A program made the translations under genes and the position numbers. From assembly GCF_003044185.1 (NCBI RefSeq), contig NZ_PYYB01000001.1:1-64000 (forward strand): DNA of 64,000 nt, written 5' to 3'. This document shows positions 8,335-17,340 of the stretch, piece by piece (within the stretch, counting starts at the first letter, position 1; every line of letters starts with the position of its first letter). This DNA is from Paraconexibacter algicola. GTDB lineage: Bacteria; Actinomycetota; Thermoleophilia; Solirubrobacterales; Solirubrobacteraceae. The notes beneath the pieces are model-generated. The model worked only from the letters and a program-made list of their open reading frames with translations. It had not been told where the DNA came from and ran no database searches.

Positions 8335-11300
8335 GTGGAACTCGTACCCAAGGTCATCAGCCGTCCGGCCGCGCGCATCGGCGCGGCGGCCCAGAACGCC
8401 CTCGAGGTGGCGCGCTTCGGCGGCCTGGAGACCGACGACGAGCACGCCCCGTTCGAGGTCGTCGCCGAGCAGCGCGTCTACCGCCTGCGCCGCTACTTCC
8501 CGCCGCAGGACGAGCGCCGCCTGGGCTCCGCGCCGCAGGACCGCCCGGCGATCGTGCTGGTGCCGCCGATGATGCTGTCGGCCGAGGTCTGGGACGTCTC
8601 CCCGCAGGCGTCGGCCGTGCGCGACCTGCACGCCGCCGGCATCGACCCGTGGGTCGTCGACTTCGGCGCGCCCGAGCACGAGGAGGGCGGCCTGCAGCGC
8701 ACGCTCACCGACCACGTGCTGGCCGTCAGCGAGGCGTGCGACCGTGTCGGCGCCGCGACCGGCCGCGACGTGCACCTCGGCGGCTACAGCCAGGGCGGCA
8801 TGTTCTGCTACCAGGCCGCCGCGTACCGCCGGGCCGAGGGCCTGGCGTCGCTGATCACGTTCGGCAGCCCGGTCGACACGCGCGGCGTCCTGCCGTTCGG
8901 CCTGCCCGAGGAGGTCTTCAACGGGGCGGCGAACGTCGTCGCCGCGCTGCTCGGCCGCGCCGCGCTGCCCGCCTGGGCGAGCCGGACCGGCTTCCGCCTG
9001 CTCGACCCCGCGAAGTCCGTGCGCCAGCGCGTCGAGTTCGTCATGGCGCTGCACGACCGCGAGGCGCTGCTGCCGCGCGAGAGCCAGCGCCGGTTCCTCG
9101 CCGGGGAGGGCTTCGTCGCCTGGTCCGGTCCCGCGATCGCCGAGCTGATGCGCGGCTTCGTCGCGCACAACCGGATGCTGCAGGGCGGCTTCGTCATCGA
9201 CGAGCGGCTCGTGACGCTCGCCGACATCGCCTGCCCGTGCCTGTGCTTCGTCGGCGAGGTCGACGAGATCGCGCCGCCGCCCGCGGTCCGCGCGATCCAG
9301 CGCGCCGCCCCGCGCGCGAAGGTCTACGAGAAGAGCCTGCGCGCCGGGCACTTCGGCCTCGTCGTCGGCAGCACCGCAGGCCGCGAGAGCTGGCCGGCCG
9401 TGGCCGAGTGGCTGCAGTGGTGCGACGGCGGCAAGCAGGGCCCGCCGCCCACCGGCATCGCGCCGATGATCGGCGGCGAGCTGACCGAGACCGGTCGGGG
9501 CGGTGGCGTCGGCTACCAGCTGGAGCTCGCGGCGGACGTCGGCTACGGCCTGGCGAAGTCGGTGCTCGGCGGCGCGAGCCGCACGGTCCGCTCCGTGCGG
9601 GAGGTCGCCCGCGAGGCGGCGACGCAGCTGCCGCGCCTGGCGCGGCTCGAGCAGATCGCGCCGGGCACCCGGATCTCGCTCGGCCTGCTGCTCGACGAGC
9701 AGGCCAAGCGCTCCCCCGGCTCCGTCTGCTTCCTGTTCGAGGACCGCGCGCACTCCCACCGCGACGCGAAGCGCCGCATCGACAACGTCGTGCGCGGCCT
9801 CGTGTCGATCGGCGTGCGGCAGGGCGAGCACGTCGGCGTCCTCATGGAGACGCGGCCGTCGGCGCTCGTCACGGTCGCGGCGTTGTCGCGTCTGGGCGCC
9901 GTCGGCGTGCTGCTGCGCCCGGACGGCAACCCGACCCGGGAGGCGGAGCTCGGCCAGACGACGAAGATCATCGCCGACCCGGACAACATGCACATCGCGC
10001 TGCGCGCCGAGGGCGCGCACGTCTACGTGCTCGGCGGCGGCGGCGAGGACCGCGACCTCGGGCCCGACGTCACCGACATGGAGCGCATCGACCCGGACGC
10101 GGTCGAGCTGCCCGCCTGGTACCGGCCGAACCCCGGGAAGGCGTCGGACCTCGCGTTCGTCCTCTTCACCGGCGAGGGCGACCGCACGCGCGCCGCGCGC
10201 ATCACGAACCGTCGCTGGGCGCTGTCGGCGTTCGGCACCGCGTCCTCCGCCTCGCTGGGCGAGGGCGACACGGTCTACTCGGTCACCCCGATCCACCACC
10301 CCTCCGGCCTGCTGATGTCGATCGGCGGCGCGGTGGCGGGCGGCTCGCGGCTGGCGATGGCCCGCGAGTTCGACCCCGACACGTTCTGGGACGAGGCGCG
10401 GCGCTACGGCGTCACGGTCGCGGGCTACACGTGGACGCTGCTGCGCGCGCTCGTCGAGGCGCCGCCGCATCCCGCCGAGAAGCACCACGGCGTGCGGCTG
10501 TTCATCGGCTCGGGCATGCCGCGCGGCCTGTGGCGGCGGGTGCTCGACCGCTTCGCGCCCGCCCGCGTCATCGAGTTCTACGCCGCGACCGAGGGCGACG
10601 CGATCCTCGTCAACCTGACCGGCGCCAAGCCGGGCGCGCTCGGCCGCCGGCTCCCGGGCTCGGCCGAGGTGCGGGTGGCCGCCTACGACCCGAGCGAGGG
10701 CCGGCTGCTGGAGGGCCCCGACGGGCTGGCGCGGGTGTGCGACGACGACGAGGTCGGGATGCTGCTGTCGCGGCTGGAGCCCGGCGTGCCCACGACCGGG
10801 TCGCCGCTGCGCGGCGTCTTCCAGCGCGGTGACGCGTGGCTCGCGACGGGGGACCTGTTCCGGCGCGACGCCGACGGGGACCACTGGCTCGTCGACCACG
10901 TCCCGGCGCTGATGAAGACCGACCGCGGTCTCGTCGCCGCGACCCCGATCGTCGACGCGCTGTACGACCTGCCCGCCGTCGACCTGGCGATCGCCTACGG
11001 CGTGCGCCCGCGCGAGGGCCAGGAGGAGCTGGCGGTGGCGGCGGTCACGGTCCGGCGGGGCCAGACGCTGACGGTCGCCGAGATCGAGGACGCGCTCGGC
11101 GTGCTGGCGATCGACCAGCGGCCCGCGATCGTGCACGTCGTCGACGAGATCCCGGTGACGACGTGGTACCGCCCGACCGCGGGCCCGCTGCGCGCCGAGG
11201 GCGTCCCGGCGGCGAACGCCGCGGGCCGGCCCAAGACGGTCTGGTACCGCGAGAGCGGCCGCGCGGGCTACAAGCCGCTGACGATCGCCGCGCGGCGCAA

Positions 11301-11337
11301 GCTCGTCGGCGTCGCGCCGACGAAGACGCCGGCCTGA
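8335..11337 (+). CDS. Bifunctional lipase-like hydrolase / acyl-CoA synthetase (Rv1683-like)
   Basis: This is a fusion of ~1,000 residues. Residues ~35-370 form an alpha/beta hydrolase related to PHA synthase with nucleophile loop GYSQGG (Ser152; PhaC would have Cys), Asp in GEVDEIAPP and His in RAGHFGL. Residues ~450-990 form an AMP-binding acyl-CoA synthetase with YAATEGD (A5) and ATGDLF (A7). The usual P-loop TSGTTGxPKG is degenerate here (FTGEGDRTRAA), so adenylation may be altered. Length and order match mycobacterial Rv1683, linked to triacylglycerol turnover. GTG 8335 is preceded by GGGAGGA (8322-8328); an ATG at 8320 would sit on that ribosome site. Expected role: release and activation of fatty acids. 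Confidence 0.9.
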   Translation: MELVPKVISRPAARIGAAAQNALEVARFGGLETDDEHAPFEVVAEQRVYRLRRYFPPQDERRLGSAPQDRPAIVLVPPMMLSAEVWDVSPQASAVRDLHAAGIDPWVVDFGAPEHEEGGLQRTLTDHVLAVSEACDRVGAATGRDVHLGGYSQGGMFCYQAAAYRRAEGLASLITFGSPVDTRGVLPFGLPEEVFNGAANVVAALLGRAALPAWASRTGFRLLDPAKSVRQRVEFVMALHDREALLPRESQRRFLAGEGFVAWSGPAIAELMRGFVAHNRMLQGGFVIDERLVTLADIACPCLCFVGEVDEIAPPPAVRAIQRAAPRAKVYEKSLRAGHFGLVVGSTAGRESWPAVAEWLQWCDGGKQGPPPTGIAPMIGGELTETGRGGGVGYQLELAADVGYGLAKSVLGGASRTVRSVREVAREAATQLPRLARLEQIAPGTRISLGLLLDEQAKRSPGSVCFLFEDRAHSHRDAKRRIDNVVRGLVSIGVRQGEHVGVLMETRPSALVTVAALSRLGAVGVLLRPDGNPTREAELGQTTKIIADPDNMHIALRAEGAHVYVLGGGGEDRDLGPDVTDMERIDPDAVELPAWYRPNPGKASDLAFVLFTGEGDRTRAARITNRRWALSAFGTASSASLGEGDTVYSVTPIHHPSGLLMSIGGAVAGGSRLAMAREFDPDTFWDEARRYGVTVAGYTWTLLRALVEAPPHPAEKHHGVRLFIGSGMPRGLWRRVLDRFAPARVIEFYAATEGDAILVNLTGAKPGALGRRLPGSAEVRVAAYDPSEGRLLEGPDGLARVCDDDEVGMLLSRLEPGVPTTGSPLRGVFQRGDAWLATGDLFRRDADGDHWLVDHVPALMKTDRGLVAATPIVDALYDLPAVDLAIAYGVRPREGQEELAVAAVTVRRGQTLTVAEIEDALGVLAIDQRPAIVHVVDEIPVTTWYRPTAGPLRAEGVPAANAAGRPKTVWYRESGRAGYKPLTIAARRKLVGVAPTKTPA

Positions 11338-11360
11338 GCCGCCCGGCCACCTGCCCGCGC

Positions 11361-11377
11361 CGCCCCGGACCGGGGCG
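11361..11377. terminator. GC hairpin after the lipase-synthetase gene
   Basis: CGCCCCGG, a single A, then CCGGGGCG form a perfect 8-bp stem with a minimal loop 24 bp after the stop codon. There is no T-tract, as is common in high-GC actinobacteria. It may end the transcript before the TetR promoter. Confidence 0.35.
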
Positions 11378-11470
11378 CGCGGGCCGCGTGCGCCTGCCCG
11401 CCTGGCGGGGGCCGCGCGTGCCGCGGCGCACGCTGCGGCGGGGCGGTCGACTGTGCGATCGATCACCCCT

Positions 11471-11496
11471 ACCGACATATAAATTTATAGGTCGGT
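11471..11496. promoter_or_regulatory. Palindromic operator over the TetR/fatty-acid promoter
   Basis: A 26-bp near-perfect palindrome with half sites ACCGAC and GTCGGT flanks an AT-rich core (TATAAATTTATA), the only AT-rich run in the area. It covers the likely -10 and ends four bases before the GTG start of the TetR gene. ACCGAC/GTCGGT arms are typical of TetR operators, so autoregulation and control of the downstream thiolase operon are likely. Confidence 0.7.
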
Positions 11497-11499
11497 AAC

Positions 11500-12114
11500 G
11501 TGCGGCGCGTGAGCACCGCTCGCCCCCCGCGACTGCCCCGCGCCGAGCGCGAGGCCCAGATCCTCGACGTCGCCCACGCGCTGTTCGCCGCGCGCGGCTT
11601 CGGGGCCGTCACGATGGACGAGGTGGCCGCCGAGGTCGGCGTCACCAAGCCGCTGCTCTACACGTACTTCGGCAACAAGGAGCGCCTGTTCCTCGCGTGC
11701 GTCGCGCGCGGCGGCACGAAGCTCCAGGCCGCGGTGACCGAGGCGTTCACGACCGCCCCCGACCCGGGTGAGAGCCTGCGGTCCGGGATGCGCGCGTTCC
11801 TGGAGTTCCTCGACGCCGACCGCGCCGCGTGGCAGGTCCTCTACGACCCCACCGTCCCGGTCGGCGGCGAGATCGAGCTCGAGATGGACCGCCATCGCGA
11901 GCAGCTCGCCGCACTCGCCGCCGCCGCCGTCCAGGGCGTCCTGCCCGGACACTCCGCCGCCGAGGCGGACGCCATGGCGCACGCCCTCCTGGGCGCCGCC
12001 GAGGGCCTCGGCCGCTGGTGGCTGCGCAACACCGAGGCGCTCACCGCCTCGGAGGTCGCCGACCTCCTCATCACCACCGTCGAGCCGGGCATCGCGCGGC
12101 GCGCACGGACCTGA
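11500..12114 (+). CDS. TetR-family transcriptional regulator
   Basis: The 204-residue protein has an N-terminal TetR helix-turn-helix (residues ~15-62: AEREAQILDVAHALFAARG, then the recognition part VGVTKPLLYTYFGNKE). The C-terminal ligand domain is not diagnostic. It lies directly behind a 26-bp palindrome and 38 bp ahead of the thiolase-fabG-maoC-fadE genes, so it most likely represses that beta-oxidation operon in response to an acyl-CoA or lipid. GTG 11500 is the first start after the operator; GTG 11509 is equally possible. Both imply a very short or absent leader. Confidence 0.9.
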   Translation: MRRVSTARPPRLPRAEREAQILDVAHALFAARGFGAVTMDEVAAEVGVTKPLLYTYFGNKERLFLACVARGGTKLQAAVTEAFTTAPDPGESLRSGMRAFLEFLDADRAAWQVLYDPTVPVGGEIELEMDRHREQLAALAAAAVQGVLPGHSAAEADAMAHALLGAAEGLGRWWLRNTEALTASEVADLLITTVEPGIARRART

Positions 12115-12152
12115 CCCGACCCCCCCTCACGAGACCAAGGACCAACACAGAG

Positions 12153-13430
12153 ATGCCCGACAAGCCCCGCCGCGTCGCCATCATCGGCGGCAACCGGATC
12201 CCGTTCGCGCGGTCCAACAGCGCCTACGCGCAGGCCTCCAACCAGGACATGCTCAGCGCTGCGCTCGACGGCCTGGTCACCCGCTTCAACCTCGAGGGCG
12301 AGCGCATCGGCGAGGTCGTCGCCGGTGCCGTGCTGAAGCACAGCCGCGACTTCAACCTCACGCGCGAGACCGTCCTGGGCAGCCGCCTCTCGGCCGAGAC
12401 GCCCGCGATCGACATCCAGCAGGCGTGCGGCACCGGCCTGCAGGCCGTCATCCAGGTCGCGAACAAGATCGCGCTCGGGCAGATCGACTCCGCCATCGCC
12501 GGCGGCGTCGACACGACCTCCGACGCGCCGCTGGCGCTCGGCGACGACCTGCGCCAGATCCTCATCGGCCTGAACAACGCGAAGACCAACGCCCAGCGCC
12601 TGAAGCTGCTCGCCGGCCTGCGTCCCGGCCAGCTGATCCCCGCGATCCCCCGCAACGAGGAGCCGCGCACCGGCCTCTCGATGGGCGAGCACGCGGCCCG
12701 CACCGCGCTGCAGTGGGGCGTCACCCGCGCCGAGCAGGACGAGCTCGCCGCGCGCAGCCACCAGCGCCTCGCCGCCGCCTACGAGCGGGGCTTCCAGGAC
12801 GACCTGCTCACCCCCTACCTCGGTCTGACGCGCGACCAGAACCTGCGCCCGGACTCGAGCGTCGAGAAGCTCGCGAAGCTGAAGCCCGTCTTCGGCGGCC
12901 CGGACGGCACGATGACCGCGGGCAACTCCACGCCGCTGTCCGACGGCGCCTCCGTGGTGCTGCTCGCCAGCGAGGAGTGGGCCAAGGAGCGCGGCCTGCC
13001 GGTCCTCGCGTACTTCGCCGGCGCCGAGACCGCCGCGGTCGACTACGTGCACGGCGACGACGGCCTGCTCACCGCCCCGGTCTACGCGCTGCCGCGGCTG
13101 CTCGAGCGCGACGGCTCGAAGCTCGGCGACTTCGACCTCTACGAGATCCACGAGGCGTTCGCCTCGCAGGTCATCGCCACGCTGAAGGCCTGGAGCGACC
13201 CGGTCTTCGGCAAGGAGCGGCTCGGCCTCGACGGCGCGTTCGGCGAGATCGACCCCGACAAGCTCAACGTCAACGGCTCCTCCCTGGGGGCCGGCCACCC
13301 GTTCGCCGCCACCGGCGGCCGGATCGTGGCCGCGCTCGCGAAGGAGCTCGACCAGCGCGGCGGCGGCCGCGGCGTCATCTCCGTCTGCGCGGCCGGCGGT
13401 CAGGGCGTCGTCGCGATCCTCGAGAAGTAG
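12153..13430 (+). CDS. Acetyl-CoA C-acyltransferase (thiolase, FadA2-like)
   Basis: The 425-residue thiolase has Cys92 in QQACGTGLQA (acyl-enzyme cysteine), EIHEAFA, GAGHPFAATGG (catalytic His) and CAAGGQG (second cysteine). It cleaves 3-ketoacyl-CoA in the last step of beta-oxidation. Gene order thiolase, long FabG, MaoC dehydratase reproduces mycobacterial fadA2-fabG4-htdX (Rv0243-Rv0241c), though here all face one way. ATG 12153 follows AAGGA at a loose distance. The stop is 18 bp before the next gene, consistent with an operon. Confidence 0.95.
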   Translation: MPDKPRRVAIIGGNRIPFARSNSAYAQASNQDMLSAALDGLVTRFNLEGERIGEVVAGAVLKHSRDFNLTRETVLGSRLSAETPAIDIQQACGTGLQAVIQVANKIALGQIDSAIAGGVDTTSDAPLALGDDLRQILIGLNNAKTNAQRLKLLAGLRPGQLIPAIPRNEEPRTGLSMGEHAARTALQWGVTRAEQDELAARSHQRLAAAYERGFQDDLLTPYLGLTRDQNLRPDSSVEKLAKLKPVFGGPDGTMTAGNSTPLSDGASVVLLASEEWAKERGLPVLAYFAGAETAAVDYVHGDDGLLTAPVYALPRLLERDGSKLGDFDLYEIHEAFASQVIATLKAWSDPVFGKERLGLDGAFGEIDPDKLNVNGSSLGAGHPFAATGGRIVAALAKELDQRGGGRGVISVCAAGGQGVVAILEK

Positions 13431-13448
13431 CCAGGAGGCCACAGAGAC

Positions 13449-14855
13449 ATGCCCGACACCTACACCCAGATCGCGACCAACTCGATCGGTCGCAAGGTCA
13501 TCCAGCAGCTGGGGCTCCCCGCCCCGGTCATCCTCGAGCGCCACGAGCCCGGCGACGCCGTCGTGGAGGGCACCGTGCTGCTCGGCGCGGCCCCGGGCGG
13601 CCGGCTCGCCGGCCCGATCGCCCAGGTCCTCGAGCGCGTCGGCGCCGAGGCGGCGACCGAGCTGCGCGACGACCTGCGCACCGCCGCGGCGGACGCGGGC
13701 CTGGACGCCGCCGTCTGGAACCCGCAGGCCCCGGCCGACCAGCGCTTCAAGGCGCTCGTGTTCGACGCGACCGGCATCACCGACTCCACGCAGCTGCAGG
13801 AGCTGCACGCCTTCTTCCAGCCGACGTTCCGCCGCGTGAAGAGCTGCGGCCGCGTCATCGTGCTGGGCACGCCGCCCGAGCATGCCGACTCGCCGCGCGA
13901 GGCCACGGCGCAGCGCGCGCTGGAGGGCTTCACGCGCTCCGCCGGCAAGGAGGCGCGCGCGGGCACCACGGCGCAGCTCGTCTACGTCGCCCCCGGCGCC
14001 GAGGACCAGCTGTTCACCACGCTCGCGTTCCTGCTCTCCCCCCGCTCCGCGTACGTCAGCGGTCAGGTCGTGCGGATCGGCGAGGCGAAGGACCCGTCCA
14101 CCGCGGACCTCGTCGCGCCGCTCGCCGGCAAGGTCGCGCTCGTCACCGGGGCGGCGCGCGGTATCGGCGCCGCGATCGCCCAGACGCTGCACCGCGAGGG
14201 CGCGACGATCGTCGGCCTCGACGTGCCGCAGCTCGGCGCGGACCTGCAGGCCGGGATGGACTCGATCGGCGGCACCGCGATCGAGGCGGACATCACCGCC
14301 GAGAGCGCCCCGAAGGACATCGTCGCCGCGCTGAAGAAGGCCCACAAGGGCGGCATCGACATCGTCGTCCACAACGCGGGCATCACGCGCGACAAGACGA
14401 TCGGCGGCATGAAGCCCGAGGGCTGGGGCCTCGTCGTCGACGTCAACCTCTCGGCGGAGGAGCGGCTCAACGACGCGTTCCTGGCGACCGACACGATCAA
14501 GGACGGCGGCCGGATCGTCTGCGTGTCCTCGATCTCCGGCATCGCGGGCAACAACGGCCAGACGAACTACGCCACCTCGAAGGCCGGCGTCATCGGCATG
14601 GTCCAGTCGCTCGCGCCGGTGCTCGCCGACCGCGACATCACGATCAACGCGGTCGCCCCCGGGTTCATCGAGACCCAGATGACCGCGAAGGTGCCGCTGC
14701 CGATCCGCCAGGCGGGCCGTCTGATGAACAGCATGAGCCAGGGCGGCCTGCCGGTCGACGTCGCCGAGACGATCGCCTGGTACGCCTCACCGGGCTCGTC
14801 GGGCCTGACCGGCAACGTCGTGCGCGTCTGCGGCCAGTCGCTGCTGGGGGCCTGA
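13449..14855 (+). CDS. fabG: 3-oxoacyl reductase, long FabG4-type
   Basis: The 468-residue protein is about twice normal FabG length. Residues ~1-210 form a non-catalytic flavodoxin-like N-domain and ~215-468 a Rossmann SDR domain with GAARGIG (NAD(P) binding), HNAG, catalytic Ser in VSSISG, and YATSK (Tyr-x-x-x-Lys). This two-domain layout is that of mycobacterial FabG4 (Rv0242c), an NADH-dependent enzyme that reduces 3-ketoacyl-CoA/ACP. AGGAGG at 13433-13438 supports ATG 13449. The next start is two bases after this stop codon, so the genes are tightly coupled. Confidence 0.93.
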   Translation: MPDTYTQIATNSIGRKVIQQLGLPAPVILERHEPGDAVVEGTVLLGAAPGGRLAGPIAQVLERVGAEAATELRDDLRTAAADAGLDAAVWNPQAPADQRFKALVFDATGITDSTQLQELHAFFQPTFRRVKSCGRVIVLGTPPEHADSPREATAQRALEGFTRSAGKEARAGTTAQLVYVAPGAEDQLFTTLAFLLSPRSAYVSGQVVRIGEAKDPSTADLVAPLAGKVALVTGAARGIGAAIAQTLHREGATIVGLDVPQLGADLQAGMDSIGGTAIEADITAESAPKDIVAALKKAHKGGIDIVVHNAGITRDKTIGGMKPEGWGLVVDVNLSAEERLNDAFLATDTIKDGGRIVCVSSISGIAGNNGQTNYATSKAGVIGMVQSLAPVLADRDITINAVAPGFIETQMTAKVPLPIRQAGRLMNSMSQGGLPVDVAETIAWYASPGSSGLTGNVVRVCGQSLLGA

Positions 14856-14857
14856 CC

Positions 14858-15997
14858 ATGGCCGCGGCCAAGACGAAGACGCTCGACGCCACCCCCGGCG
14901 TCGGCGCCAACTACCTCAAGGCGTTCGGGGCGATGCTGCCCGGCATCGGCCGGCTGCCGCTGTTCCCCGGCGGCGGCACGGGCCTGCCGGAGCTCGTGCT
15001 GGAGATCCCGTCGGTGGAGACGGACCTCGACCACCTCGCGGCGTACTGCCGCGTCACCGGGTTCACGCTGCGCGACACGCTGCCGCTGACGTACCTGAAC
15101 GTCCGCGCGTTCGCGGTCCACATCGCGCTGATGACCGACCCGGCGATGCCCTTCGGCCCGGTCGGCCTCGTGCACCTGACGAACACGATCACCCAGCACC
15201 GTCCCGTCACCGTCCGCGAGACGCTGTCGCTGAAGGTCTGGGCGACCGGTCTGGACCCGCACCCCAAGGGCCGCACGCTCACGCTCCACACGGAGGCGCG
15301 CGCGGGCCGGGAGCTCGTCTGGTCGGCGCAGTCGACGATGCTGCGCCGCGGGCCCGCGGGCCCGGGCGACGCGCCGAAGGCGGCCGCGACGCCCACCACC
15401 GTCGTCGCGCCCGAGATCGCCCCGTCGGTCACGTGGAAGCTGCCCGAGGACCTCGGGCGCCGCTACGCGGCCGTGTCCGGCGACCGCAACCCGATCCACC
15501 TGAACGCGTGGACCGCCAAGCCGTTCGGCTTCCCGCGCCACATCGCCCACGGGCTGTGGACCAAGGCGCACGCGGTCGCCGCGCTGGAGGGCACGCTGCC
15601 CGACGCGTGCACGGTCCACGTGCAGTTCCGCAAGCCCGTCCTGCTCCCGACCACGGCGCGGTTCGGCAGCGTCGTGCAGGACGGCACGACGTTCTTCGCC
15701 GTCCAGGACCGCAAGGGCTCCGCGCACCTGGAGGGCACCGTCACGGCGGTCACCGCGACGCCGCGCAAGGCCGCGCCCAAGCGCGGCACGCCCGCCCGGC
15801 GCACGCCGGCGGCCGCGGCCGACCAGGCGGCGCCCGCCGCGAAGAAGCCGGCCACCAAGCCTCGCAGCACCGCGGCCGGGAAGCCCGCCGCGAAGCCCCG
15901 CAGCACGGCGGCGAAGACGACCGCCGCGAAGAAGCCGGCGGCGAAGAAGCCGGCCACCACCACGAAGAAGACGACCACCAGGAGGACGACGTCATGA
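14858..15997 (+). CDS. MaoC-like enoyl-CoA hydratase/dehydratase (HtdX-like) with histone-like tail
   Basis: Residues ~30-300 form a double hot-dog MaoC protein. The hydratase-2 motif YAAVSGDRNPIHLN (Asp and His catalytic) is near residue 205, followed by FPRHIAHGLW. This matches HtdX (Rv0241c), which hydrates or dehydrates 3-hydroxyacyl thioesters. From ~residue 300 to 379 the chain becomes a Lys/Ala/Pro/Thr-rich tail with repeated KPA, KKPA and STAA units, like histone H1 or mycobacterial HupB tails; this is not part of the enzyme family. The tail is in frame and ends in an ATGA overlap with the next gene, so it is a genuine extension. ATG 14858 is two bases after the FabG stop. Confidence 0.9.
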   Translation: MAAAKTKTLDATPGVGANYLKAFGAMLPGIGRLPLFPGGGTGLPELVLEIPSVETDLDHLAAYCRVTGFTLRDTLPLTYLNVRAFAVHIALMTDPAMPFGPVGLVHLTNTITQHRPVTVRETLSLKVWATGLDPHPKGRTLTLHTEARAGRELVWSAQSTMLRRGPAGPGDAPKAAATPTTVVAPEIAPSVTWKLPEDLGRRYAAVSGDRNPIHLNAWTAKPFGFPRHIAHGLWTKAHAVAALEGTLPDACTVHVQFRKPVLLPTTARFGSVVQDGTTFFAVQDRKGSAHLEGTVTAVTATPRKAAPKRGTPARRTPAAAADQAAPAAKKPATKPRSTAAGKPAAKPRSTAAKTTAAKKPAAKKPATTTKKTTTRRTTS

Positions 15998-17313
15998 GCG
16001 TCGCTGATCGCAGCATGGGCCTGGGCCTCCAGGCCCTCCGCAAGCTCGCCTCGTTCGAGCTCATCGACCGCGTGGGTCTGCGCGGGCCGACCGAGCAGAT
16101 CGTGTACCAGGCGTCGAAGAACGGCTTCAAGGGCGCGACCGTCGCGGGCCGCACCTTCGCCCGCGTCAGCGGCGCCGGCAAGCCGACCCGCGCCCGCGTG
16201 TCCGGGGGCAGCGACCTGTTCGACCTCACGCCCGACGACGACCAGCAGATGCTGGTCGAGGTCATGCGCGAGGTCGCGGCCGGCGAGCTGCGTCCCGCGG
16301 CGCTGAAGGCCGACGAGGCGTGCGCCGCCCCGCAGGAGGTGCTCGACCAGGGCACCGAGCTCGGCCTCGCGCTGCTCGGCGTGCCGGAGGACCTCGGCGG
16401 GACCGCCGCCGAGCGCTCCGCGGTGACGACGGTGCTCGTGACCGAGCAGCTCGCCCACGGCGACATGGGCCTGACCGTCGCCCTCCTGGGCACGAGCGCG
16501 GTCTCGACCGCGCTGGGCCTGTGGGGCGACGCCGACCAGCAGGCGACGTACATGCCCGCGTTCACCGGCGACGACGTCCCCTGTGCCGCGTTCGCGGTGC
16601 TCGAGCCGCAGCCGCTGTTCGACCCGTTCGCGCTGAAGACGACCGCCCGCCTGGACGGCGAGGGCTACGTGCTCGACGGCGTCAAGTCGATGGTCGCGCG
16701 CGCCGCCGACGCGGAGGTCCTGCTCGTCGCCGCGCACCTCGAGGGCCACGGCCCGGCGCTGTTCCTCGTGAGCAGCGGCGAGACGAGCGGCCTGACGGTG
16801 GAGGCGAACCCGGCGATGGGCCTGCGGGCCGCCGCGACGGAGACGCTGCACCTCGAGGGCGTCAAGGTCGGCCCGGACGCGCTGCTGGCGCAGGGCGACC
16901 CGGCCGTCTACGCGCAGGCGATCCACCGTGCCCGGCTCGGCTGGTGCGCGGCGACCGTCGGCACCGCCCAGGCGGTCCTCGACCTCGTCATCCCGTACGT
17001 CAACGAGCGCGTCGCGTTCGGCGAGCCGGTCAGCCACCGGCAGGCGGTCGCGTTCGCGGTCTCCGACATCGCCATCGAGCTCGAGGGCATGCGCCTGGCG
17101 ACCTACCGGGCGGCGAGCCTGGCCGACCAGGACAAGGACTTCGCGCACGCGACCGCGATCGCGCGGCAGCTCTGCGCGACGAAGGGCATGTACATCGGCT
17201 CGCAGGGCGTTCAGCTGCTGGGCGGCGCGGGCTACATCAAGGAGTACCCGGTCGAGCGCTGGTACCGGGACCTGCGGGCCACGGGCGTGATGGAGGGCGC
17301 CCTGCTCGTCTAG
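15994..17313 (+). CDS. Acyl-CoA dehydrogenase (FadE23-like)
   Basis: The 439-residue protein has an acyl-CoA dehydrogenase core after a ~75-residue N-terminal extension: N-domain helices (~75-190), middle beta domain (FAVLEPQPLFDPF, ~205) and C-terminal helical bundle (IHRARLGWCAATVGTAQAVLD, ~310; GGAGYIKEYPVERWYRD near the end). The usual catalytic Glu position is occupied by the region RDLRATGVMEGA, and the middle domain lacks the standard TEP sequence, so it may be the less active partner of a heteromer. Its start overlaps the MaoC stop (ATGA). With the next gene it resembles the mycobacterial FadE23/FadE24 pair, which I infer from sequence style and adjacency. Confidence 0.9.
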   Translation: MSVADRSMGLGLQALRKLASFELIDRVGLRGPTEQIVYQASKNGFKGATVAGRTFARVSGAGKPTRARVSGGSDLFDLTPDDDQQMLVEVMREVAAGELRPAALKADEACAAPQEVLDQGTELGLALLGVPEDLGGTAAERSAVTTVLVTEQLAHGDMGLTVALLGTSAVSTALGLWGDADQQATYMPAFTGDDVPCAAFAVLEPQPLFDPFALKTTARLDGEGYVLDGVKSMVARAADAEVLLVAAHLEGHGPALFLVSSGETSGLTVEANPAMGLRAAATETLHLEGVKVGPDALLAQGDPAVYAQAIHRARLGWCAATVGTAQAVLDLVIPYVNERVAFGEPVSHRQAVAFAVSDIAIELEGMRLATYRAASLADQDKDFAHATAIARQLCATKGMYIGSQGVQLLGGAGYIKEYPVERWYRDLRATGVMEGALLV

Positions 17314-17340
17314 CCATCGGCGACGAGGAGAACGACCGAC

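Noticed and set aside
4956-8378. Minus-strand open frame of over 1,100 codons across the P450 and hydrolase
   Set aside because: It is an artefact of high GC. It is Arg/Pro/Ala-rich, has no family signs and overlaps genes with clear motifs.
8221-11478. Minus-strand frame of ~1,085 codons opposite the lipase-synthetase
   Set aside because: Low-complexity Arg/His/Ala-rich shadow of a gene with clear catalytic motifs.
15760-15997. Separate histone-like protein gene for the Lys/Ala repeat
   Set aside because: The repeat is in frame with the MaoC gene and has no own start codon with a ribosome site.
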